DNA from: Pedobacter mucosus
Lineage (GTDB): Bacteria; Bacteroidota; Bacteroidia; Sphingobacteriales; Sphingobacteriaceae
Assembly (NCBI RefSeq): GCF_022200785.1
Contig: NZ_CP087585.1
Location: 4,588,001-4,652,000, forward strand
Direction: 5' to 3'
DNA length: 64,000 bases
The translations under genes were made by a program, and so were the position numbers. The notes under the pieces were generated by a model. It was not told the DNA's origin and did no database searches. It saw only the letters and a list, made by a program, of their open reading frames with translations. This document shows positions 24,774 through 33,640 of this stretch, one piece after another; the first letter of the stretch is position 1, and every line of letters starts with the position of its first letter.

Positions 24774-25715
24774 TTACTTAACCAAATAAGCCTTTAAAGC
24801 CAACTTTATTTTGTCTTTATCTTGAGTAGCGGTCCACTTCTCTTTTACAGATTGATCTCCTAAATTAAATAGAACTTCGTAGAGTAATTTTCCGTCGGCC
24901 TTCGTGTTTATTTTTAATATTGTAGGGTTTGTTTTAATTACCTCAGCCCATACATCACGAACATTTGCCCAATAATTATTTTGGCTTGTCCACCATTTTT
25001 TAGCGTACGTAAATGAAGCAGAATCAATTTTTGTAAACTCTTCATATCCTTTTTCTACCGCCAATAATTGATCTCCTTTTTCCGTACGAATCACTTTTTT
25101 ATTGTCTTGTTCAAACATCCAGCCTTGCGGCGTAATGGTAATTCGGCTACCGCGATTTAGTACATTATAATCCTTACGCACCGTACTTTCCCTTCTTGGT
25201 AATGGAGAATCAGTTTCACTTTGCCAAGCATCATGACCACCAATGTGGCTCCAAGTTCCGTAACCTTGGTAGCGCGGACTATCATCAACCTGGTAAACTT
25301 TTTGCGTCCATTTCCCCTTAATTTCCTTCGGATTTAAGCTTACTTTTTTCCATGCGTTATCTTGTGTATAAAGCAAAATTTCTGGATCTTCAAATGTCCA
25401 ATCTTGGCGCCAGTGTTTAATAACCGTTGAATCATCAATGGCTAGCATATGCTGAATAACGATCTTTTTTGGTTCATCAACTATTATTTCTGCCCACTCA
25501 TTTCCATGACTGCGATAATCTTTGCCGAATTTATAGTCAGGGTTAGGTGCAGAAACTTCTCCATAATTGAAATTTACTTTGTAAAAACCAGCTAAAGATT
25601 TAATCGCTTTTCTATCTTTTTCAAATTTATCTTCAGGAGAGTTTGCTGTAGTTTGAGCCTTTGAGTTAAATACAATTAAGGCGGATAATACTAAAATTAA
25701 GTTCAGACTTTTCAT
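24774..25715 (-). CDS. DUF6607 family exported protein of an iron-uptake operon
   Basis: A 313-residue protein with a signal peptide (to about 20, ...NSKAQ). The body is rich in Trp and Tyr (HWRQDWTFEDPEILLY, GKWTQKVYQVDDSPRYQGYGTW, NYWANVRDVWAEVI) and matches the DUF6607 pattern. Homologues commonly sit next to PepSY and TonB genes of iron or heme uptake, as here. It starts 14 bases after the PepSY gene ends, so it is the last gene of that operon. Biochemical role unknown. Confidence 0.78.
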   Translation of the reverse strand: MKSLNLILVLSALIVFNSKAQTTANSPEDKFEKDRKAIKSLAGFYKVNFNYGEVSAPNPDYKFGKDYRSHGNEWAEIIVDEPKKIVIQHMLAIDDSTVIKHWRQDWTFEDPEILLYTQDNAWKKVSLNPKEIKGKWTQKVYQVDDSPRYQGYGTWSHIGGHDAWQSETDSPLPRRESTVRKDYNVLNRGSRITITPQGWMFEQDNKKVIRTEKGDQLLAVEKGYEEFTKIDSASFTYAKKWWTSQNNYWANVRDVWAEVIKTNPTILKINTKADGKLLYEVLFNLGDQSVKEKWTATQDKDKIKLALKAYLVK

Positions 25716-25729
25716 GTTTGTTTATTAAA

Positions 25730-26935
25730 TTAAGTTATCTCCGCTGGTGCGGATATATTCTTTTTCTTCTTTTTGCCCCACCAAATGATAAAGCCGGTAA
25801 TGGGTAAACTTGCGGCAATAAAACTTCCAAAAAATGCCATGATTTTTCCTGGAAGGCCTAAAATTGCACCTACGTGAATGTCGTAATTCATGCCGATTAA
25901 AGCTTCACCAGCATTTTTTTCATTTTGATTTCTGCGGTCTAGTAATTTGCCGGTGTATTGGTCAAACTGCAAAACATCGAAATTCCAAAAAGTTTCATCA
26001 CCATGGTAACCAGTGGCATAAATTGTTGCTGTTCCGCCTTCTGCAGGAGACATACCGATTCTATCAAAATCTTTAAATTTTATTTTAGCTACTCCAAAAG
26101 CGATATCAAATGGAATGGACGAAACAGTTTTAGTAGAATCGGATTTAATGTTAGCTTTTACGGGAGGAGTGATACTTCTTGAAGCCACAACATAAACTGT
26201 TGCTTGAAACCACTGGAAAGTCCAAACCATTCCAGTTAATGCAAGCATTAAACAAATAATCATTACATAAAAACCTAACACATTATGTAAATCGTAATTA
26301 ACCCGTTTAAACTTTGCCTTCCACTTTACTTTAAAGCTCTTGTCGAAATTCGATTTTTTTAGGTTTTTTGGCCACCACATCACCATCCCTGAAATCAGCA
26401 AAAAAACAAAAATAAAAGTAGACCAACCAATAATTTGTTGCCCGATAGGATGGTTGATTAGGAAGCTCCAATGTAGCATTTTAATGATGTCGAAAAATCC
26501 ATATTTATGATCAACGACCATGGTTACTTGTCCGGTGTAAGGATTCATCAATACTAAATCGTAATAATCTATCGAATCGAAATACCAAAAAGCTTTAGGG
26601 TCTCCAGCTTTGTAAGTTCCAAATTCCCAAGCTCTATCCGGTGCTTTATAAGTGGAAATATAATTGATGCTTTTTTTACCGCCTAAAGCGCTTTCAGCAA
26701 CTTTTTTTAATGTACTTAGCGGAAGGGTTTGTTGGTTCTTTGGCACTTTAATAAACATTTCCTTTTTATGAAGTAATGCTGTTATTTCCGTTTGAAAAGC
26801 AAAAATGCAACCCGTAATTCCCAAATGGAAAACAACAAGTCCAGATGCAATACCCAGCCACAAATGTAGCCAATCGCTCATCCGTCTGATTCGCGACTTC
26901 TTCGGCTTTTTCTGTAGTGGTTTTGTGAGTGCCAT
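25730..26935 (-). CDS. PepSY-associated transmembrane protein, probable ferric/siderophore reductase
   Basis: A 401-residue inner membrane protein of the PepSY_TM family, thought to reduce ferric siderophores in the periplasm. Seen: TM1 about 22-48 (HLWLGIASGLVVFHLGITG) with conserved His residues, a periplasmic PepSY domain (about 60-180), two central membrane segments (IIGWSTFIFVFLLISGMVMWW; LGFYVMIICLMLALTGMVW), a second PepSY region and a last TM (about 370-390) before a Lys-rich tail. It lies 73 bases downstream of the DUF4198 gene in the same operon. Confidence 0.85.
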   Translation of the reverse strand: MALTKPLQKKPKKSRIRRMSDWLHLWLGIASGLVVFHLGITGCIFAFQTEITALLHKKEMFIKVPKNQQTLPLSTLKKVAESALGGKKSINYISTYKAPDRAWEFGTYKAGDPKAFWYFDSIDYYDLVLMNPYTGQVTMVVDHKYGFFDIIKMLHWSFLINHPIGQQIIGWSTFIFVFLLISGMVMWWPKNLKKSNFDKSFKVKWKAKFKRVNYDLHNVLGFYVMIICLMLALTGMVWTFQWFQATVYVVASRSITPPVKANIKSDSTKTVSSIPFDIAFGVAKIKFKDFDRIGMSPAEGGTATIYATGYHGDETFWNFDVLQFDQYTGKLLDRRNQNEKNAGEALIGMNYDIHVGAILGLPGKIMAFFGSFIAASLPITGFIIWWGKKKKKNISAPAEIT

Positions 26936-27008
26936 CGAAATTTTTTAATAAAAGAACCAATTGGAAGTTTTTATGTCCCAATTGGCTAAAGAATTTTTTA
27001 TATTTTTA

Positions 27009-27719
27009 CTAGTTTACTTGCGTTGTATAAGTTACTAAATGCCAGGTTTTTTCATAATCTTTTCCATCTAATTTTCCTGGATTTTTATCTTCTGTAAAAG
27101 CTTCTAAAAAATAAGTTCCTTTTAATATTGGTTTGAAGTTAAACTTTCCATCAGCATCAGTTTCTGGCTCTATTTTCTTATTTTCAGGATTAACAATCGC
27201 TAATTTTTGCTTTGCAAAAGGCGCCTTATTGTAAATTAGTTGGAACGCTGATGTTTCGCCGGTGGCAAGCGTATGTTTTTCTGGCCTGATGGTTAACACT
27301 GCAGCTACAGGATAATTTGTATTTGTTTTGTACTTACCGACTGAAACATCTGCAAAAGCATAATATTCAATTTTAGCCTTATCATAAACAGCTGCAACTT
27401 CGTGTACAATAGAAAGTTTATAAGCGCCATCTTGATCTGGAGTGAAGTTTGCCTTGTAGAAAAATACATCTGGCGAAGCCGATAAAATTTTTGTAGTGCC
27501 ATTTGGAGCAGTTAAAACTAATTTAAATTCTTTTAAGTTGCTAAACCATGTTGCTGCTGAATCGGGTTTACCGCTTTCATATTCTCCAAAAAATATTTTT
27601 ACTTCTTGTGCTTGCCCTTTTTTACCTTTCGCTAAAGTTTCAATCCACATGGCATGTGAAAATACGCTTGATGTGAAAATGGATAATAATAATGTTATTA
27701 GGAATAATCTAGATTTCAT
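27009..27719 (-). CDS. DUF4198-domain exported protein
   Basis: A 236-residue protein whose signal peptide begins MKSRLFLITLLL and ends near SVFSHAMW. The frame extends 12 codons upstream, but the ATG at 27719 gives a standard signal peptide and is preferred. The beta-rich body includes FFGEYESGKPD, a middle Ig-like part and a C-terminal carboxypeptidase-like repeat (KGTYFLEAFTED). DUF4198 proteins often accompany metal transporters; here the gene lies between a TonB receptor and a PepSY reductase, so an iron or metal-binding accessory role is inferred. Confidence 0.8.
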   Translation of the reverse strand: MKSRLFLITLLLSIFTSSVFSHAMWIETLAKGKKGQAQEVKIFFGEYESGKPDSAATWFSNLKEFKLVLTAPNGTTKILSASPDVFFYKANFTPDQDGAYKLSIVHEVAAVYDKAKIEYYAFADVSVGKYKTNTNYPVAAVLTIRPEKHTLATGETSAFQLIYNKAPFAKQKLAIVNPENKKIEPETDADGKFNFKPILKGTYFLEAFTEDKNPGKLDGKDYEKTWHLVTYTTQVN

Positions 27720-27739
27720 AATTTTCGGTTTAGTGTTTA

Positions 27740-27775
27740 AGCAAGTAAAAACCATCTGACAAATTTTTACTTGCT
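27740..27775 (-). terminator. Hairpin between the TonB receptor gene and the DUF4198 gene
   Basis: AGCAAGTAAAAA (27740-27751) pairs with TTTTTACTTGCT (27764-27775), a perfect 12-bp stem. Being inside a co-directional operon, it may lower expression of the downstream genes relative to the receptor rather than end the transcript fully. Confidence 0.6.
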
Positions 27776-27800
27776 GCTTGAAATTAAAAAGAATTTATTT

Positions 27801-30257
27801 TTAAAATTTATAGGTAACGCTACCTGTAAAAGTTCTTAAATCTTGTGGATTCATTGTGCTATAGCCCGTCCAATATTTTTCATTGGTAATATTGTCAACT
27901 TTAGCACCAATTCTAAATCTACTGTGATCATAAAATATCGATGAATTAAAGATTTGGTAAGCCGGAAGAATAAATACACCCTGACTAACGCTGTTTACAA
28001 TCTTGTTATCACTGGCATAATTACCACCAGCGCCTAAGCCAAAACCGCTAAGCGAACCGGCATTAAATTTATAACTTACCCATAAATTAGCTGAATATGG
28101 AGCCGCAGAATAGGCATCTCTTCTTCCTTCAACATCTGGCGATGCATTTTCCAAATGGTTATCATTGTAAGCGAAGCCTGCAATAATATTTAGGCCATTA
28201 ATTGGGTTAGCAATAATTTCTGCTTCGATGCCTTTGCTAATTTTATTTCCATCCTGTATTTGAGCATTAGGATTTAGCGGATCGCCATTGTATCCCCTAA
28301 CAATATCATTAACTTTTATATAATAGTAAGAAACAGAGCCTGTTAATTTGTTTTTGAATGCATTTACTTTTACACCACCTTCTATTTGGTTCGCTTGCTC
28401 TGGCTTAAATGCATTTCCTTGATAATCGATGCCGTTAACATTATTGAAGCCATTTTGATAATTAGCAAATAACGAAAGCTGATCTTTAAAAGGTTGGAAT
28501 ACTAAACCAAATTTTGGTGAGAAAGCCGTTTGTTTGTAAGCTCCAGTTGGTGCTGAACCTGCACGATCTGAGTTGCCTTTATAATCATATCTATCAACCC
28601 TTAAAGCCGCCAATGCTATCAATCTATCTGTTAAATTAATTACATCGGATGCATAAGCACTGTAAGTATTAGATTTAAAATTTAATGGATAATTAAAAAC
28701 AACATTTGGATCATTAGCATTTGCTGCATAAAATGCTGCTAAATTAGTTTCAGAAAAATTGCTATAGTTTGGATCGTTGCCATTTTTGTTCGTCACATCA
28801 AATGTGTTGATAGAATAAAATAACTGATCGGAATTTTGACGTAAATAATCTAAACCTAGTACCACTCTGTTTTTAACAGACCCGATATTGAAAGTTCCAT
28901 TAAAATTTTGTTGTACTTCATAATTATAGGATTTACTATTATCGGTAGATTGATCTGCTCTTGATAAAAAATCTGCGCCTGGTGCAGCATTTGGCGTGCC
29001 TAAATATGGATTGCTTTTATTTGGAACCAGGAAAAAATAAGAGCCACGACCATTAGAAAAACTATAACTTGTAGAAACACTGGTATGTGATGACCAATTT
29101 TCGTTAAACTTATAATTAGCTTGTCCGAAAAAATTGGTACTCTTATATTTTTGTTTCATTCCATTACCAATAAACGATTTTTCGTAATTGATACCTGCTT
29201 GATCTGCACGATCAAAACCTAAATCAGCAACAGGGAAGTAGAAAAAAACAAATGGCTTTAAGGTGTTTGTTCCATTGGCAATCTCTGCATCAATAACAAA
29301 ATCTAATTTATTATTAACTTTATAAAAGATGCTTGGCGCAACAAAAAAACCTCTATCATAAACATTATCTTGGAAAGAACCTCGGTAATTATATGAAGTA
29401 TTTAAACGGGCGTAAATTTTATTGTTCTTATCAACAGGGAAATTAAAATCTGTGCTTACCCTATTTAGGTCATAACTACCGGCAGAATAACTAACTTCTC
29501 CACCTAATCCTTCATATGGCTTTTTAGTTATACGGTTAATTAAGCCACCGTATGAAGTAAGTGTACTTCCAAATAAAGTAGCCGAAGGGCCTTTAATTAC
29601 TTCAATGCTTTCTAAGTTGGCAGCATCATTACGACTTGTAACTATACCTGCTATTCCATTTCTTAATTTCGATTGAATAATAAATCCTCTAGAGGCATAA
29701 TAAGCACCTCCATCACCTCCACGGGATGTAGCGTCCCACATTTTTTGAATGCCAGTTGCGTTTCTTGTAGCATCATCTACAGAAAAAACCAATTGATCTG
29801 CTAAAGTTTCTTTTGTAATTGTAGTATATACCTGTGGGTTTTCCAGGTTATTAAGAGGCATTTTACCTACGTAATCACTTTGTTTTGCCGCATATTTATT
29901 GGCTTTCCCTCTATTAATATTAACTTCATTTAGTTGATTGGCATTTTGTTTAATCACAAAATCGAGTGTAATATTTTCACCAGCAGTTAATACAACAGAT
30001 TTCTCTATATTTTGAATGCCAACGGCCGAAATTCTTACTATATAAGAGCCAGGTTTAATTTTTTGTATTTCGTAAAAACCTTTGTCATCAGTTATATTTC
30101 CTAATCCTTTACCTTTTAAACCTACAGAAATATAAGCTGCTGGTTTACCATCCGATGTTGATATGATTCCTTTAATGCTGCCAAGTTGTTGCGCAAAAAG
30201 AGAGGAGAAAGAAAAAGTAAGTACAAGTATTATACTACTAATTATATTTTTAAACAT
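27801..30257 (-). CDS. TonB-dependent siderophore receptor with N-terminal carboxypeptidase-like domain
   Basis: An 818-residue outer membrane receptor. The start at 30257 (MFKNIISSIILVL) gives a proper signal peptide; the longer frame adds 12 unlikely residues. Domains: signal peptide to about 23, a carboxypeptidase-like domain (SIKGIISTSDGKPAAYISV), a plug (QVYTTITKETLADQL, VIKGPSATLFGSTLTSYGG), then a 22-strand-type barrel ending TGSVTYKF. The DATRNATGIQ and SRGF segments are typical of FhuA/FoxA-type siderophore receptors. It is first in an operon with DUF4198, PepSY and DUF6607 genes, and a Fur-box-like palindrome precedes it. Confidence 0.9.
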   Translation of the reverse strand: MFKNIISSIILVLTFSFSSLFAQQLGSIKGIISTSDGKPAAYISVGLKGKGLGNITDDKGFYEIQKIKPGSYIVRISAVGIQNIEKSVVLTAGENITLDFVIKQNANQLNEVNINRGKANKYAAKQSDYVGKMPLNNLENPQVYTTITKETLADQLVFSVDDATRNATGIQKMWDATSRGGDGGAYYASRGFIIQSKLRNGIAGIVTSRNDAANLESIEVIKGPSATLFGSTLTSYGGLINRITKKPYEGLGGEVSYSAGSYDLNRVSTDFNFPVDKNNKIYARLNTSYNYRGSFQDNVYDRGFFVAPSIFYKVNNKLDFVIDAEIANGTNTLKPFVFFYFPVADLGFDRADQAGINYEKSFIGNGMKQKYKSTNFFGQANYKFNENWSSHTSVSTSYSFSNGRGSYFFLVPNKSNPYLGTPNAAPGADFLSRADQSTDNSKSYNYEVQQNFNGTFNIGSVKNRVVLGLDYLRQNSDQLFYSINTFDVTNKNGNDPNYSNFSETNLAAFYAANANDPNVVFNYPLNFKSNTYSAYASDVINLTDRLIALAALRVDRYDYKGNSDRAGSAPTGAYKQTAFSPKFGLVFQPFKDQLSLFANYQNGFNNVNGIDYQGNAFKPEQANQIEGGVKVNAFKNKLTGSVSYYYIKVNDIVRGYNGDPLNPNAQIQDGNKISKGIEAEIIANPINGLNIIAGFAYNDNHLENASPDVEGRRDAYSAAPYSANLWVSYKFNAGSLSGFGLGAGGNYASDNKIVNSVSQGVFILPAYQIFNSSIFYDHSRFRIGAKVDNITNEKYWTGYSTMNPQDLRTFTGSVTYKF

Positions 30258-30290
30258 GTTAATTTTATTTGGATTAATTCTAAACAGTCG

Positions 30291-30322
30291 CAAAATAACG
30301 TCACAAATTTGTTATTTCCAAA
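30291..30322 (-). promoter_or_regulatory. Bacteroidota-type promoter of the siderophore receptor operon
   Basis: On the minus strand TTTG (30322-30319) and TTATTTTG (30298-30291) are 20 bases apart. This fits -33/-7 spacing; the -7 element deviates at one position from TAnnTTTG. A leader of roughly 30 bases precedes the ATG at 30257. Confidence 0.55.
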
Positions 30323-30325
30323 TTA

Positions 30326-30342
30326 TTTTGAATTATTCTAAA
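30326..30342. promoter_or_regulatory. Fur-box-like inverted repeat upstream of the siderophore receptor
   Basis: TTTTGAATTATTCTAAA is an 8-1-8 inverted repeat with one mismatch, three bases upstream of the -33 element. AT-rich palindromes of this shape precede iron genes in many bacteria. Iron repression is inferred from position and gene content. Confidence 0.45.
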
Positions 30343-30369
30343 TAAAAGAAATGAAATAAGTAAAAAAGA

Positions 30370-30414
30370 AAGGTTGTTACTTATCTAGCTTTCTATTTGA
30401 TAAATAACAACCTT
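30370..30414 (-). terminator. Terminator after the DUF4397 lipoprotein gene
   Basis: AAGGTTGTTA pairs with TAACAACCTT around a 25-base AT-rich loop; on the minus strand it lies 16 bases past the stop codon. It separates this gene from the iron operon downstream. Confidence 0.65.
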
Positions 30415-30430
30415 AAAAAATTTAGTGCAA

Positions 30431-31135
30431 CTACTTTATTAAAATAGCTTGCAAATTTACTGGTCTTTCTGTATCATTTGCTGGTGCAATTAAGCCACCA
30501 TAAATAATATCGTAGTGGTAGCCGGCGGTAAAAGTGAAGGCTGATAATGATGTTCTAACTGCTCCACCAGTTGTTTCTTTTGCATCTAAGGAATAAACTC
30601 CTCCATCAATAGCCAAAAAGCCAGTCGCCGTTTTGTAAGTTTTTCCGGTAAATAAAGTTGTATTTGTGGTGCCGGTATTTACAAGATCCATAGCCGAAGC
30701 ATCTGGAGATAAATTAATAAATCGAATGTAAGCTTTGGTAGCAGAAGTTACAGATAAATCGTCAACAGCCGTAAAAATATCGAGTGCATTAGTTTTATTA
30801 ATCAAATAAATTGTGTTGTATGTTGATGCATTTATAGAAAAATCTTTACTTAATAGGGTTGTAGTGCTACTTGCCGACGTAAATTTTAAATTATAGCTTC
30901 CTGTACTTCTCGCATTGTATGCAACACTACCAGCAAAGGGTAAAGCGGAAGGGTTAATTTGGGTTCCATTTAAATATACATTATATGTGCTTAAAGTTGG
31001 AGAAGCATTGGTAACTCTAAAATATGCAATGCTTGTATCTACGGTGTCTTCTTTTTTACAAGCATTTAGTAAAGTTAACATCAACAAGATAACAACTGAA
31101 GATAATTTAAAATGATTTTTAGTAAAGTTTTTCAT
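30431..31135 (-). CDS. DUF4397-domain lipoprotein
   Basis: A 234-residue lipoprotein: hydrophobic signal followed by lipobox LNAC (Cys near 26) and the charged KKED, typical for outer membrane lipoproteins of Bacteroidota. Two DUF4397 beta domains follow; AYFRVTNASPTLSTYNVYLNG and AYIRFINLSPDASAMDLVN are the two N-terminal strands of each repeat. Function unknown; cell-surface location is inferred from the lipobox. It is transcribed toward the iron operon but has its own terminator. Confidence 0.82.
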   Translation of the reverse strand: MKNFTKNHFKLSSVVILLMLTLLNACKKEDTVDTSIAYFRVTNASPTLSTYNVYLNGTQINPSALPFAGSVAYNARSTGSYNLKFTSASSTTTLLSKDFSINASTYNTIYLINKTNALDIFTAVDDLSVTSATKAYIRFINLSPDASAMDLVNTGTTNTTLFTGKTYKTATGFLAIDGGVYSLDAKETTGGAVRTSLSAFTFTAGYHYDIIYGGLIAPANDTERPVNLQAILIK

Positions 31136-31394
31136 AAATTTTATAGGCGTTTAATAATATTCAACTGTTAATTAACTGTCTAATTTCAATTCACAAATAT
31201 TGCTTTTAAATGCGAACAATGAGTTTTGAATGATGTTAATGTGATGTTAAAATTTTTAACCCGTCATGCAGACTATTTCAATGAAGCTTCTGTTTCTGTT
31301 GTTTTAGGAAATAAATTAAGGCTTGCTATTTGCTTTGTTGAGAGTTAATTTATAGCATCATTAATACGTAATTAATGTAAAAAAAATAAAAAAC
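31136..31394. other. Intergenic region between divergent genes, with a partial repeat arm
   Basis: The stretch is AT-rich with no gene. GTCATGCAGACTATTTCAATG near 31262-31282 resembles one arm of the inverted repeat at 24652-24736; the partner arm is absent. The remainder shows no structure I can name. Confidence 0.5.
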
Positions 31395-31426
31395 ATTGTG
31401 TAACCCGATTTTTTTATAAACCTTTG
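31395..31426 (+). promoter_or_regulatory. Candidate promoter of the arginine operon
   Basis: ATTG (31395-31398) and AACCTTTG (31419-31426) are separated by 20 bases, near the Bacteroidota consensus. The -7 element differs from TAnnTTTG at its first position. If used, it gives an unusually long leader of about 250 bases before the first gene. Confidence 0.5.
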
Positions 31427-31682
31427 CACCTCAATAGAGTTAAAGCCGTTTAAATACGCAAGAAATGATTAAACAATTTTTATATAAACTTTCCGATTTT
31501 ACAGCACAATTAGTGTTTGGGAAAAGTATGTTTATTAATCGTTTTCAGCCAGTATTCTATTGTCCCACAAGTCGGCAAAATTTTACGCCGCGTATTTAGT
31601 ACATCTTACTAATACTATGAGGAATTGATCCTCTCTAAAAACCCAATTAACAAGAATACCTTAATTTTTCGTTAGAAAACGA
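31427..31682 (+). promoter_or_regulatory. Long leader of the arginine operon with small ORF and start-codon hairpin
   Basis: The leader holds a 44-codon ORF (31465-31599, MIKQFLYKLSDFTAQ...) with three Arg codons in its second half, a GAGGA/TCCTC hairpin (31619-31633), and TTCGTT-AGAA-AACGAA (31668-31683), whose 3' arm ends on the A of the GNAT start codon. These are seen. That they sense arginine or control translation is speculation; no run of Arg codons or classic terminator/antiterminator pair is visible. Confidence 0.35.
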
Positions 31683-32378
31683 ATGGATATTAATGAATTT
31701 ATAGTACAAGTCGCCATTGCTGAACACCATGTTTTTGCAGAGCAGATTGTTACTGAAATGGCAGAATCTGCTAAAGCTCGTGGCACTGGTATTGCCAAAC
31801 GTTCTCCGGAGTATGTTGCTAGCAAAATGAAAGAGGGAAAAGCCGTTATTGCATTTCATAAGGATGGAACATGGGCTGGCTTTTGTTATATTGAAACATG
31901 GAGTCATGGGCAATTTGTTGCTAATTCAGGATTAATAGTTGCTCCAGAATATAGAAAGGCTGGTTTAGCACATGCTATAAAAGAGAAAGTTTTTGATCTT
32001 TCACGAACATTATATCCTAAAGCAAAAATTTTTGGTTTGACAACTGGTTTGGCTGTAATGAAAATTAATTCTGATTTAGGCTATGAACCCGTAACCTATT
32101 CGGAACTTACCCAGGATGAAGAATTTTGGAAAGGCTGCCAAAGCTGTGTTAATTTTGAGATTTTAAAAATGAAAGAGCGTAAAAATTGCATGTGTACCGC
32201 AATGCTTTACGATCCTGCAACTCAAAAGCATGATGCTGCTAAAAAGTTTGCTGAAGAATTGCAGAAAAAACCCAAATTATACGAGCGCTTTATGCGCATA
32301 AAACAGAGTTTAGTTGTTAAACCTAAGCCAAAATCAGGCCTACTGTTTTTTTTATTTACCCTCCTATTTAATAAATGA
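31683..32378 (+). CDS. GNAT N-acyltransferase, probable N-acyl(succinyl)glutamate synthase of arginine synthesis
   Basis: A 231-residue GNAT-fold protein; the acyl-CoA binding segment is GLIVAPEYRKAGLAHAIKEK. It opens the arginine cluster and overlaps argG by four bases (ATGA), so translation is coupled. No argA, argJ or argA-argB fusion is present in the cluster, and this protein is the natural candidate for acylating glutamate. In Bacteroides a GNAT protein has been proposed as N-succinylglutamate synthase. The C terminus carries a Cys pair (NCMC) and a hydrophobic end. Fold certain; reaction inferred from context. Confidence 0.78.
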   Translation: MDINEFIVQVAIAEHHVFAEQIVTEMAESAKARGTGIAKRSPEYVASKMKEGKAVIAFHKDGTWAGFCYIETWSHGQFVANSGLIVAPEYRKAGLAHAIKEKVFDLSRTLYPKAKIFGLTTGLAVMKINSDLGYEPVTYSELTQDEEFWKGCQSCVNFEILKMKERKNCMCTAMLYDPATQKHDAAKKFAEELQKKPKLYERFMRIKQSLVVKPKPKSGLLFFLFTLLFNK

Positions 32379-33571
32379 TGAAGAAGAAAGTTGTTTTAGC
32401 TTTTAGCGGTGGTCTCGATACCTCCTTTTGTTGCATATATCTGGCCCAAGATCGGGATTTAGAAGTACATTCTGTAATTGTAAACACCGGTGGATTTTCT
32501 GAAGAGGAATTACAAGAAATTGAAAAAAGAGCTTATTCTTTGGGTGTAAAATCTCATGCAGTTGTAGATGAAACTGAAAGTTATTATGACGGATGCATCA
32601 AATATTTGATCTATGGAAACGTTTTAAAAAATGCAACTTATCCGCTTTCTGTTAGTGCAGAACGTGTTAGTCAGGCTACTGCTATTGCTAAATACGTAAA
32701 AAAAATTGGCGCTGATTACGTTGCTCACGGCAGTACTGGTGCAGGAAATGACCAGGTTCGTTTTGATATGATTTTTAACATCATTATTCCTGAAGTTGAA
32801 ATCATTACACCAATTAGAGATTTAAAATTATCCCGCGAAGCGGAAATAGAATATTTAGCCGAAAGAGGCGTGGAATATAGTGCAGAGAAAGCAAGATATT
32901 CAATCAATAAAGGTTTGTGGGGAACTTCTGTTGGAGGAAAAGAAACACTTACTTCTAACGAAACTTTACCAGAAAGTGCATGGCCAACTCAAGTTTCGGA
33001 AACAGAATCATGCAAAATCGAATTATCTTTTGAAAAAGGGGAATTAGTTGCCATTGATGGTGAAACTATGGAGCCTGTTAGAGCAATTCAAAAATTACAA
33101 GCCATTGCTCAACCTTATGGTATCGGTCGTGATATTCACATTGGTGATACCATAATCGGCATTAAAGGCCGAGTTGGTTTCGAAGCTGCAGCTCCAATTA
33201 TCATTATCAAAGCTCATCATACTTTAGAAAAACATACTTTAACAAAGTGGCAACTAAGCTGGAAAGAACAACTATCGTCTTTCTATGGAAACTGGTTGCA
33301 TGAAGGTCAATTTCATGACCCAATTATGCGGAATATCGAATCTTTTTTAACTGATACGCAAAAAGTAGTTAGTGGAAAAGTGTTTGTAGAACTGTTGCCT
33401 TACCGTTTTCAAATTATTGGAATTGAATCTGATCATGATTTAATGAGTAACAAATTTGGTAGCTACGGCGAAATGAATAACGCTTGGAGCGGAGAAGATG
33501 TGAAAGGTTTCTCTAAAATTTTTGGTAATCAGGTAATGATTTGGCATAAAGTAAACGGAGAAGAAGCTTAA
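32375..33571 (+). CDS. argG: Argininosuccinate synthase
   Basis: A 398-residue enzyme joining citrulline and aspartate at the cost of ATP. Seen: the PP-loop ATP site LAFSGGLDTSFC at the N terminus, HGSTGAGNDQVRF (citrulline/aspartate binding), YSINKGLWGTSVGGKE, and ELLPYRFQIIGIES. The GHGATGKGNDQVRF form of E. coli is replaced by HGSTGAGNDQ, normal for this branch. The start codon overlaps the GNAT stop; the ATG three bases further is an alternative. Confidence 0.94.
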   Translation: MMKKKVVLAFSGGLDTSFCCIYLAQDRDLEVHSVIVNTGGFSEEELQEIEKRAYSLGVKSHAVVDETESYYDGCIKYLIYGNVLKNATYPLSVSAERVSQATAIAKYVKKIGADYVAHGSTGAGNDQVRFDMIFNIIIPEVEIITPIRDLKLSREAEIEYLAERGVEYSAEKARYSINKGLWGTSVGGKETLTSNETLPESAWPTQVSETESCKIELSFEKGELVAIDGETMEPVRAIQKLQAIAQPYGIGRDIHIGDTIIGIKGRVGFEAAAPIIIIKAHHTLEKHTLTKWQLSWKEQLSSFYGNWLHEGQFHDPIMRNIESFLTDTQKVVSGKVFVELLPYRFQIIGIESDHDLMSNKFGSYGEMNNAWSGEDVKGFSKIFGNQVMIWHKVNGEEA

Positions 33572-33640
33572 AGACTAGAGCGGAAAGCTTTTCTTTCCAA
33601 GTTGTCATCCTAAGCTTGTCGAAGGAAAATAAATTATAAC
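33572..33640. repeat. Repeat fragments between argG and argC
   Basis: AAAGACTAGAGCGGAAAGC resembles the AAGCTGAAAGACTAAAGC arms flanking the four-helix-bundle gene. GTCATCCTAAGCTTGTCGAAGG (33604-33625) is one arm of the GAGCTTGTCGAAG family. Confidence 0.5.
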
